Positions 57,186-64,000 of a stretch of DNA of 64,000 nt are shown here, one piece after another. The stretch is from NCBI RefSeq assembly GCF_037890695.1, contig NZ_CP149571.1, forward strand, positions 3,006,001 to 3,070,000, given 5' to 3'. Under the pieces are notes generated by a model. The model saw nothing but the letters and a program-made list of their open reading frames with translations, was not told the origin of the DNA and searched no databases. Origin of the DNA: Aeromonas jandaei (GTDB lineage Bacteria; Pseudomonadota; Gammaproteobacteria; Enterobacterales; Aeromonadaceae). A program made the translations under genes and the position numbers. Within the stretch, counting starts at the first letter, position 1; each line of letters begins with the position of its first letter.

Positions 57186-60100
57186 ATGGCATTGAAAGAC
57201 GCCCCTACCTCAGTTCTGCTCGAAAACGTTCTCGGCCTGATCCATCAAAAACTGCCCAAGAAGAGTGCCTCTCTGGTCGAATGCTTCGTGGCCAAGTTTT
57301 ACGGCAACATGGCGAGCTCCGACATGCATGATCGCAACGACAGCGATCTCTACGGCGCGGCGCTTAGCCTCTGGAATGCCCTCAATCAGCGTAGAGGCAC
57401 CGAACCCTATATCCGGGTCTACAACCCCGAGCTGACCCGCCATGGCTGGCAGTCCCCCCACACTATCGTCGAGGTGATCCTGCAGGATTCACCCTTCCTG
57501 GTGGACTCCATCCGGATGGCGCTCAAGCGTCTCAATATCACCGCCCACATGATGCTGCACCAGCCGCTGCACCTGATCCGCGGCGAAGAAGGTAAGATCA
57601 GCGCCATTCTGGATCTCGACAATACCGACGGGCAGACATCGGTCGAGACCGCCTTCCTCATCGAAATCGATCACCTTACCAGCGAAGTGCAGATGGAAGC
57701 GCTGGCTGCCGAGCTCAAATCCGTGGCTGGCGAAGTTGCGCTGGCGGTCGGCGATTGGCAGCCGATGCTGGCCAAGCTCAATGAAATCATCGACGAGCTG
57801 CCCAAGCGCAACCATCCGGTGAGCCAGGAGGAGGTCCACTCCTGCATCGCGTTTCTCAAATGGGTAGCTGCCCATAACTTCACCCTGATGGGCTATCGCC
57901 GCTACGACGTCAAGGCGGTGGAGGGGGATCACGAGATCCTGCCGCAGGCCAGTTCCAGCCTCGGACTGATGAAGAACTCCATCAAGGATGAGGGGCAGCG
58001 TCTTGGCAATATGCCGGCCAGCGCCCGTCACGCAGCGCTGAGTCAGGATCTGCTGATCCTCACCAAATCCAACAGCAAATCCCGGGTTCATCGCCCGGCT
58101 TATGTGGATTACATCGGCATCAAGCGCTTCGACGAGCATGGCAAGGTGGTGGGGGAAGATCGCTTTATCGGTCTGTATGCCTCCTCCATCTACAACACCA
58201 GTGCAACCCAGATCCCGCTCATCAGCCACCGTCTCGAGCGCATCATGGCCTCCTCCGGCCATGAGAAGGGCTCCCACGCCTACAAGGCGCTGCTGAACGT
58301 GCTGGAAACCTATCCCCGTGACGAGCTGATCCAGGCCCGCGAAGAGGAGCTGCTGGCTACCGGTCTGGGTGTGCTGGAGATGCAGGAGCGGGACATGCTG
58401 CGCCTGTTTGTGCGCCGCGATGTCTATGGTCGCTTCTTCTCCTGCATGGTTTATGTCACCAAGGAGCGCTACAACACCGCGCTGCGGATCAAGACCCAGC
58501 AGATCCTGCAACAATATTTCGGCAGCAGCGAAGAGGTGGAGTTCAACGTCTACTTCACCGAGGGCGTGCTGGCACGGACTCACTACATAGTGCGGGTTAA
58601 CAACAACAACGTGGATGTGGATGTGAACGAAGTACAGAACAACCTGATTGAAGCGGCCCGCAGCTGGGACGACAGACTCGACTCCGTGCTGCTCTCCCAC
58701 TATGGCGAAGCGCGCGGCAACGAACTGCGTCGTCGTTTCAGCACCGCCTTCCCCCGCGCTTACAAGGAAGATGTGCTGCCGGGCTCTGCCGTGGCCGACA
58801 TCATGGCGCTGGACAACCTGAGCGAAGCCGAGCCACTTGGCATGTTGTTCTACCGCGCTCAGGAAGAGGAGAACGATCGCCGGGTACGCCTCAAGCTGTT
58901 CCACCGCACCGAACCTATCCACCTCTCCGATGTGTTGCCGATGCTGGAGAACATGGGGCTGCGCGTCATCGGCGAGACCCCCTATCAGGTGCGCACTCCG
59001 GCGGGCGAGCTATTCTGGATCCTCGACTTCTCCATGCTGTTGCACAGCGATCAGCCGTTCGATCTGGAGCAGAGCCAGCAGCGCTTCCAGGAAGCCTTCG
59101 CGGCCATCTGGAACAAGCAGCTGGAAGATGATGGCTTCAACCGGTTGGTACTGGGGGCGGGTCTCACTGGCCGTCAGGTCTCGGTGCTGCGCGCCTATGC
59201 CAAATACATGCGCCAGACCGGCGTCTCCTTCAGCCAGTCCTATATCGAAGAGACCCTGACCCGCTATCCCGATATCGCCGGCCTGCTGTTTGGGCTGTTC
59301 GAGCAGCGTCTCAATCCGGCCATGCCCCGCAATGCGGAAACCGGGGCCAGACTGCACGAAGAGCTCGCCGCCAAGCTGGATCAGGTGGCCAACCTCGATG
59401 ACGATCGTATCATTCGCCGCTACGTGGAGATGATCGACGCTACCCTGCGCACCAACTACTACCAGCTGGACAAGGCGGGCAACATCAAGCCCTACATCTC
59501 CTTCAAGCTGGCGCCGTCCAGCATCACCGACATGCCGCTGCCGCTGCCGAAATTCGAGATCTTTGTTTACTCACCGCGGGTGGAAGGGGTACACCTGCGC
59601 TGGGGCAAGGTAGCCCGTGGTGGCCTGCGCTGGTCCGATCGCAAAGAAGACTTCCGCACTGAAGTGCTGGGTCTGGTCAAAGCCCAGCAGGTGAAGAACA
59701 CCGTCATCGTGCCGGTGGGGGCCAAGGGTGGCTTCTACTGCAAGCAGATGCCGGCGGGAGCGCCCCGCGCCGTGATCCAAGAAGAGGGCAAGGCCTGCTA
59801 TCGCCTGTTTATCCGCGGTCTGCTCGATGTGACCGACAACATCATCGCCGGCGAGGTGATCCCGCCCAAGGATGTGGTGCGTCACGACGAGGATGACTAC
59901 TACCTGGTGGTGGCCGCCGACAAGGGGACGGCTACCTTCTCCGATATCGCCAACGAAATCAGCCTGGAGTATGGTCACTGGCTGGGTGACGCGTTCGCCT
60001 CCGGCGGTTCGGTCGGTTATGACCACAAGAAGATGGGCATCACCGCCCGCGGCGCCTGGGAGTCGGTCAAGCGCCACTTCCGTGAGCTGGGTATCAACTG

Positions 60101-62024
60101 CCAGACCACTGATTTTACCTGCGTCGGGATCGGCGACATGGCGGGCGACGTGTTTGGTAACGGTATGCTGCTCTCCGAGCACACCCGACTGGTGGGCGCC
60201 TTCAACCACATGCACATCTTCGTCGACCCCAACCCGGATTCGGCAAAGAGCTTTGTCGAGCGCAAGCGCCTGTTCGAGCTGCCAACATCGACCTGGGATG
60301 ACTACGACAAGAGCCTGATCTCGGCAGGGGGCGGCATCTTCCTGCGCTCGGCCAAGTCCATCAAGCTCACTCCCGAGATGCAGACCCTGCTCGGTACCGA
60401 CAAGGCCAGCATGGCGCCGAACGAGCTGATCAAAGCGCTGCTTTGCCTGAATGTCGACCTGCTGTGGAACGGCGGTATCGGCACCTACGTGAAGAGTGCC
60501 CGCGAGAGTGACGCCGAGGTAGGTGATCGCAGCAACGATGCTCTGCGGGTCAATGGTCGCGATCTGCGTGCCCGCATCGTGGGTGAGGGCGGCAACCTCG
60601 GCTTTACCCAGCTTGGCCGGGTGGAGTACGCCAGTCAGGGCGGTCGCATCAATACCGATTTTACCGACAACGTGGGCGGCGTGGACTGCTCCGATAACGA
60701 GGTGAACATCAAGATCCTGCTGAACCAGTTGGTGGCAGCCGGGGATATGACCCTCAAGCAGCGTAACCAGATGCTCTTTGATATGACCGACGATGTGGCG
60801 CAGATTGTCATCACCAACGCCTATCGCCAGTCCCAGTCCATCTCGGTCACCAGCTTCCGTGGTAGTGAGCAGCTCAAAGAGCAGCAGCGCTTTATTCAGG
60901 GGCTGGAGCGGGAAGGCAAGCTCGACCGTGCGCTGGAGTTCCTGCCATCCGATGAGGAACTCTCCGAGCGGATGGCGGCAGGGCAGGGGTTGACCCGACC
61001 CGAGCTGGCGGTGCTGGTGGCGTACGGCAAGATGGTTCTGAAAGAGCAGCTCAACTGCCCGGAAGTGACCGACGAGCCGTTCTTGGCCAACATGCTGGTC
61101 ACCAGCTTCCCGCCCAAACTGCAGCAGCAGTTCGGTGCGGCACTGGCCCAGCATCCGCTGCGGGGCGAGATTATTGCGACCCGGGTCGCCAACATGCTGG
61201 TCAACGACATGGGGCTCAACTTCGCCAGCCGGATGAAGGACGAGACCGGAGCCTCGGTCGCCGAAGTGGCCTGCTGCTTTGCCATGGCCCGCGAGGTGTT
61301 TGGCATGAACCGGCTGTGGCGCGACATCGAAGGGTGCGACAACCTGGTGGGGGCAGAGACCCAGCTCGAGCTTATGTTCTACAGCCGCCGCATTGTGCGC
61401 CGCGCCACCCGCTGGTTCCTGCGTGCCCGCAACCGCAGCTGGAGCATCAGCGAGAACATCGCCTTCTTCCGTCCGGCCTTCGAAACCCTAAGCCAGCACC
61501 TCTATGAGGTCATGGATGAGAGCGAAGTAGCCGAGCACAAGCTGGCAGTGCAGAAGCTGGTGGAGAAACAGGTGCCGGAGGTCATCGCCCGTCAGGTCGC
61601 CCATATGAGCAGCCTCTTCTCGACTCTGGATCTGGCCCAGATTGCCGCGGAGCACAAGACCGACATTCTGCGCGCCGCCAATGTCTACTACCGCCTTGGC
61701 GCCAAGCTGGATCTGCACTGGTTCCTCGACCAGATCAACCATCAGCCGGTGGGCAACCACTGGCAGGCGATGGCGCGGGCCTCCTTCCGCGAAGATCTGG
61801 ACTGGCAGCAGCGCAGTCTCACTTCCGTGGTACTGGAAGGGTGCAAAGATCAGGGAGAATGCGCTACCATACTGGCCGACTGGATTTCGGAGCATGAACA
61901 ACTCTTGTCCCGTTGGACCCATATGTTGGCCGACTTCAAGACCACCAGCACTCACGAGTTCGCCAAGTTCTCGGTGGCCTTGCGAGAGTTGAACCTGCTC
62001 CAGTTGAATTGCCGATCACTGTAA
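57186..62024 (+). CDS. gdhB: NAD-specific glutamate dehydrogenase, giant (about 180 kDa) type
   Basis: A 1,612-residue Bac_GDH enzyme deaminating glutamate to 2-oxoglutarate. The long N-terminal part (about 1-700) contains ACT-like regulatory segments. The catalytic core follows, with RGGLRWSDRKEDFRTEVLGL and PVGAKGGFYCK (catalytic Lys), then the Rossmann NAD domain (GIGDMAGDVFGNG). A helical C-terminal domain ends it. ATG 57186 is preceded by AAGGAA. This class is regulated allosterically in Pseudomonas and feeds amino-acid carbon into the TCA cycle. Confidence 0.96.
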   Translation: MALKDAPTSVLLENVLGLIHQKLPKKSASLVECFVAKFYGNMASSDMHDRNDSDLYGAALSLWNALNQRRGTEPYIRVYNPELTRHGWQSPHTIVEVILQDSPFLVDSIRMALKRLNITAHMMLHQPLHLIRGEEGKISAILDLDNTDGQTSVETAFLIEIDHLTSEVQMEALAAELKSVAGEVALAVGDWQPMLAKLNEIIDELPKRNHPVSQEEVHSCIAFLKWVAAHNFTLMGYRRYDVKAVEGDHEILPQASSSLGLMKNSIKDEGQRLGNMPASARHAALSQDLLILTKSNSKSRVHRPAYVDYIGIKRFDEHGKVVGEDRFIGLYASSIYNTSATQIPLISHRLERIMASSGHEKGSHAYKALLNVLETYPRDELIQAREEELLATGLGVLEMQERDMLRLFVRRDVYGRFFSCMVYVTKERYNTALRIKTQQILQQYFGSSEEVEFNVYFTEGVLARTHYIVRVNNNNVDVDVNEVQNNLIEAARSWDDRLDSVLLSHYGEARGNELRRRFSTAFPRAYKEDVLPGSAVADIMALDNLSEAEPLGMLFYRAQEEENDRRVRLKLFHRTEPIHLSDVLPMLENMGLRVIGETPYQVRTPAGELFWILDFSMLLHSDQPFDLEQSQQRFQEAFAAIWNKQLEDDGFNRLVLGAGLTGRQVSVLRAYAKYMRQTGVSFSQSYIEETLTRYPDIAGLLFGLFEQRLNPAMPRNAETGARLHEELAAKLDQVANLDDDRIIRRYVEMIDATLRTNYYQLDKAGNIKPYISFKLAPSSITDMPLPLPKFEIFVYSPRVEGVHLRWGKVARGGLRWSDRKEDFRTEVLGLVKAQQVKNTVIVPVGAKGGFYCKQMPAGAPRAVIQEEGKACYRLFIRGLLDVTDNIIAGEVIPPKDVVRHDEDDYYLVVAADKGTATFSDIANEISLEYGHWLGDAFASGGSVGYDHKKMGITARGAWESVKRHFRELGINCQTTDFTCVGIGDMAGDVFGNGMLLSEHTRLVGAFNHMHIFVDPNPDSAKSFVERKRLFELPTSTWDDYDKSLISAGGGIFLRSAKSIKLTPEMQTLLGTDKASMAPNELIKALLCLNVDLLWNGGIGTYVKSARESDAEVGDRSNDALRVNGRDLRARIVGEGGNLGFTQLGRVEYASQGGRINTDFTDNVGGVDCSDNEVNIKILLNQLVAAGDMTLKQRNQMLFDMTDDVAQIVITNAYRQSQSISVTSFRGSEQLKEQQRFIQGLEREGKLDRALEFLPSDEELSERMAAGQGLTRPELAVLVAYGKMVLKEQLNCPEVTDEPFLANMLVTSFPPKLQQQFGAALAQHPLRGEIIATRVANMLVNDMGLNFASRMKDETGASVAEVACCFAMAREVFGMNRLWRDIEGCDNLVGAETQLELMFYSRRIVRRATRWFLRARNRSWSISENIAFFRPAFETLSQHLYEVMDESEVAEHKLAVQKLVEKQVPEVIARQVAHMSSLFSTLDLAQIAAEHKTDILRAANVYYRLGAKLDLHWFLDQINHQPVGNHWQAMARASFREDLDWQQRSLTSVVLEGCKDQGECATILADWISEHEQLLSRWTHMLADFKTTSTHEFAKFSVALRELNLLQLNCRSL

Positions 62025-62056
62025 TTGCCTGAAAGCATAACAGCGGCATAACACCC

Positions 62057-62088
62057 AAAGCCCCGGCCAGTTGCCGGGGCTTTCTTTA
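62057..62088 (+). terminator. Rho-independent terminator between gdhB and pyrD
   Basis: AAAGCCCCGGC / GCCGGGGCTTT with loop CAGTT, then CTTT. It ends 10 bases before the pyrD start, and the pyrD ribosome binding site AAGGAG follows it directly. Confidence 0.85.
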
Positions 62089-62098
62089 AGGAGCAAAG

Positions 62099-63109
62099 AT
62101 GTTGTACCCCATCGCCAGGCATTTCCTGTTCAAACTCAATCCGGAACAGGCTCACGATCTCTCCATGAAATATTTGCCCCGCCTTCTTGGTACGCCACTC
62201 GATTGTTTCTTCCGCCAGAATTTGCCGAAACGCCCCGTCACTGTCATGGGGCTTTCTTTTGCCAATCCGGTGGGGTTGGCGGCCGGTCTGGATAAAGATG
62301 GGGAGTGTATTGATGCATTGGGGGCCATGGGATTTGGCTTTATCGAGGTAGGTACCGTTACCCCCAGACCGCAAAGCGGCAATGACAAACCGCGCCTGTT
62401 CCGGGTTATTCCGGCTGAGGGGATCATCAACCGGATGGGATTCAACAACAAGGGGGTTGACCATCTGGTCGCGCGGGTCAAAGAGGCCAAATATCAGGGG
62501 GTAATTGGCATCAATATCGGCAAAAACAAAGATACCCCCATCGAGCAGGGCAAGGATGATTACCTCTTCTGCATGGACAAGGTGTATGACCATGCCGGTT
62601 ATATCGCCGTCAATATCTCATCCCCCAACACCCCGGGTTTGCGTTCACTGCAATATGGCGAGGCGCTCGATGAATTGCTCGCCGCGCTGAAAACCCGCCA
62701 GCAGGAACTGGCCGCCCAATATAAAAAATATGTGCCGCTGGCGGTAAAAATTGCGCCGGATTTGAGCTTCGAGGAAATAGATCAGGTTGCCGCTTCGCTG
62801 GTTCGTAATGGTATCGATGGGGTCATCGCCACCAATACCACCCTAGAGCGCGAGATGATTTACGACATGCCTCATGCCGGTGAAGCAGGTGGCCTGAGTG
62901 GTCGTCCGCTGCAGCACAAGAGTACCGAGGTGATCCGTCATCTGGCCAAAGCGCTTGATGGGGCTCTGCCAATTATCGGGGTTGGTGGTATTGATAGTGC
63001 CATGGCGGCGCGGGAGAAATTGGCTGCCGGAGCCAGTCTGGTACAAATTTATAGCGGTTTTATTTATAAAGGACCGGGTCTGGTCAAAGAGATTGTGACC
63101 AATATTTAA
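62099..63109 (+). CDS. pyrD: Dihydroorotate dehydrogenase (quinone), class 2
   Basis: A 336-residue membrane-associated flavoenzyme oxidising dihydroorotate to orotate with ubiquinone. The N-terminal amphipathic helices ([20 protein letters not shown]) bind quinone. The barrel has FNNKGVDHL, the catalytic Ser in [11 protein letters not shown] and FMN-site motifs IGVGGIDSA and QIYSGF. The length equals E. coli (336). zapC follows, as in enteric bacteria. Confidence 0.97.
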   Translation: MLYPIARHFLFKLNPEQAHDLSMKYLPRLLGTPLDCFFRQNLPKRPVTVMGLSFANPVGLAAGLDKDGECIDALGAMGFGFIEVGTVTPRPQSGNDKPRLFRVIPAEGIINRMGFNNKGVDHLVARVKEAKYQGVIGINIGKNKDTPIEQGKDDYLFCMDKVYDHAGYIAVNISSPNTPGLRSLQYGEALDELLAALKTRQQELAAQYKKYVPLAVKIAPDLSFEEIDQVAASLVRNGIDGVIATNTTLEREMIYDMPHAGEAGGLSGRPLQHKSTEVIRHLAKALDGALPIIGVGGIDSAMAAREKLAAGASLVQIYSGFIYKGPGLVKEIVTNI

Positions 63110-63118
63110 GAAATAGTT

Positions 63119-63197
63119 CGGGAGCCCTTTATTTGACGTTGCTGATTTCCTGCATATGGAATAAAGTCAACTGGTAATTATCAAGTAAGGGCTCCCG
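63119..63197 (+). promoter_or_regulatory. Long-range inverted repeat masking the zapC ribosome binding site
   Basis: CGGGAGCCCTT (63119-63129) is exactly complementary to AAGGGCTCCCG (63187-63197), enclosing 57 bases. The right arm includes TAAGGG, the only ribosome binding site before the zapC ATG at 63199, so pairing in the pyrD-zapC RNA would block initiation. Confidence 0.55.
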
Positions 63198-63198
63198 C

Positions 63199-63735
63199 AT
63201 GCTTATCCAACCGACCGATAGCTGGCAATGGCACTATGATGCCCAGAATGACCGTCTGATGTTGGACCTGTCTGATAACATGCTATTTGCCACCGAATAT
63301 AAAGGGCGGCAATTGGTACCCAGTTCATTTACCACCCAGCCTTTTTGTGTCGATGATGCGGCACTCTATTATCAATTGATGGATAAAGCGGCAGAACTGG
63401 CGTGGAGTATTCCTCATCAGGTTCAGTTGGTACTTAATGCCATCGCAGTGAGCCGTTTTTATAAACCCCTGATGCCACAAAGCTGGTTTTTTGGTGAACA
63501 GCACCCGGTTATATCGCCACAAAATGGCGATCTGGTCTGGATGAATACGCCCCACGGCAGAGGGGAATTTATGGTCATTGAAGCGGGTGATCAGGCCAGT
63601 GTCTGCATGAACCTGACCCAGGATTTTGTACTGACAACCAGCAAAACCTTGTCCCGTTTTGGCGTTATCAAGGTGATGAATAATCGGATGACCCCTCGTA
63701 TTGTCCTGACCGAGCAATATCGTCAGGTCAGCTGA
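63199..63735 (+). CDS. zapC: Cell division protein ZapC
   Basis: A 178-residue cytosolic FtsZ-associated protein promoting protofilament bundling. MLIQPTDSWQWHYDAQNDRL and FCVDDAALYYQLMDK align with E. coli ZapC (WRWYYDEEHDRM, FCVDDAALY). The length matches (180), and the position after pyrD is conserved. A hairpin may control its translation. Confidence 0.93.
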   Translation: MLIQPTDSWQWHYDAQNDRLMLDLSDNMLFATEYKGRQLVPSSFTTQPFCVDDAALYYQLMDKAAELAWSIPHQVQLVLNAIAVSRFYKPLMPQSWFFGEQHPVISPQNGDLVWMNTPHGRGEFMVIEAGDQASVCMNLTQDFVLTTSKTLSRFGVIKVMNNRMTPRIVLTEQYRQVS

Positions 63736-63737
63736 TG

Positions 63738-63757
63738 GCAGCCCTTTCGGGCTGCGT
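63738..63757 (+). terminator. Probable terminator after zapC
   Basis: GCAGCCC / GGGCTGC with loop TTTC, followed by GTTATTT, directly after the zapC stop. Confidence 0.6.
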
Positions 63758-63849
63758 TATTTCATGGTCATTATTCATGTTTTGTAAGGTCTAACAAGCC
63801 GATATCCATTATTGCTTGGCGATCTTCCGTCCAAGTTAGTCAAAAATTA

Positions 63850-64000
63850 TCACTCAAAGCGATCCATATGGGCGAAGTTGTCAGACTCCAGGACCCATCC
63901 TTCATGGCCTTTCTTGTCTCGTATTTTCACCCACCAATGGGTTTTTGGCCCTGAGCCATATTCAATCTCGGTACGAGTGTGGTCGTAGTCCAGGGTGTAG
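63850..64000 (-). CDS. SH3-like domain protein, C-terminal end (truncated by window edge)
   Basis: About 50 codons of a minus-strand gene end with TGA at 63850-63852, entering from the right edge. The readable part (YDHTRTEIEYGSG, then THWWVKIRDKKGHEGWVLESD) has the WxxV-x(n)-GWV pattern of bacterial SH3-like domains. The rest is outside the window, so the full architecture is unknown. The frame is unbroken to the edge. Confidence 0.75.
   Translation of the reverse strand, partial: YTLDYDHTRTEIEYGSGPKTHWWVKIRDKKGHEGWVLESDNFAHMDRFE

Noticed and set aside
57489..61154. Long ORFs antisense to gdhB (57489-58922, 59571-61154)
   Set aside because: Shadows of the NAD-glutamate dehydrogenase gene; no motifs.

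Overview
The window reads as a chromosomal segment of a gammaproteobacterium, most probably Aeromonas. This rests on remembered protein families and gene order (gyrA facing ubiG, thrS-infC-rpmI-rplT, pheST-ihfA, ccoNOQP with ccoH-ccoI-ccoS and fnr-uspE-ttcA, pyrD-zapC) and on moderately high GC with strong GC third-position bias. No species call can be made without a search. Almost everything looks like core genome. Two visibly AT-rich patches (about 13.4-15.1 kb and 32.45-33.8 kb) look like accessory DNA.  Layout. 1-1202: 5' part of nrdA (minus) with a control region holding two perfect DnaA boxes and an NrdR-like box. 1.8-6.2 kb: ubiG and a HAD phosphatase (minus), facing gyrA (plus). 6.3-10 kb: a secreted GH13 alpha-amylase, a 51-codon ORF, a radical SAM protein and a Sel1-repeat protein. 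10.2-13.4 kb: thrS-infC-rpmI-rplT. 13.4-15.1 kb: AT-rich patch with a DsbA-like gene flanked by a 16-bp direct repeat. 15.1-18.9 kb: a Phe-rich leader ORF, pheS, pheT (with a +1 frameshift) and ihfA. 18.9-25.6 kb: a BvgS-type hybrid kinase, a receiver protein with an EAL-like C-terminus, a GNAT acetyltransferase and the sirtuin cobB. 25.6-31.6 kb: the ribose system rbsDACBKR (minus). 31.7-38 kb: a glutathione S-transferase, an AT-rich HEPN-like gene, and potABCD (minus). 38-40.4 kb: two envelope proteins and ttcA. 40.5-49.8 kb: uspE, fnr, a TauE/SafE-like protein and the cbb3 oxidase operon with its assembly genes (minus). 50-64 kb: a small anchored protein, msrC, proQ, prc, pepN, a DUF2835 protein, a giant NAD-glutamate dehydrogenase, pyrD, zapC and the 3' end of an SH3-like gene.  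How the genes fit together. The 10-13 kb block is translation apparatus with layered self-control visible in the DNA: an anticodon-arm mimic before thrS, a non-canonical AUA start for infC, a hairpin before rpmI, and then a PheM-like attenuation peptide before pheST. The 40-50 kb block is a microaerobic respiration module: the cbb3 oxidase, its copper/haem maturation factors, and FNR with its own perfect FNR box. The 19-25.5 kb block places a multi-domain sensor, a receiver protein, and a writer-like plus an eraser enzyme of protein lysine acylation side by side.  Intergenic stretches above 300 bp are described as features. No rRNA, tRNA, intact insertion sequence, prophage or CRISPR array was seen.
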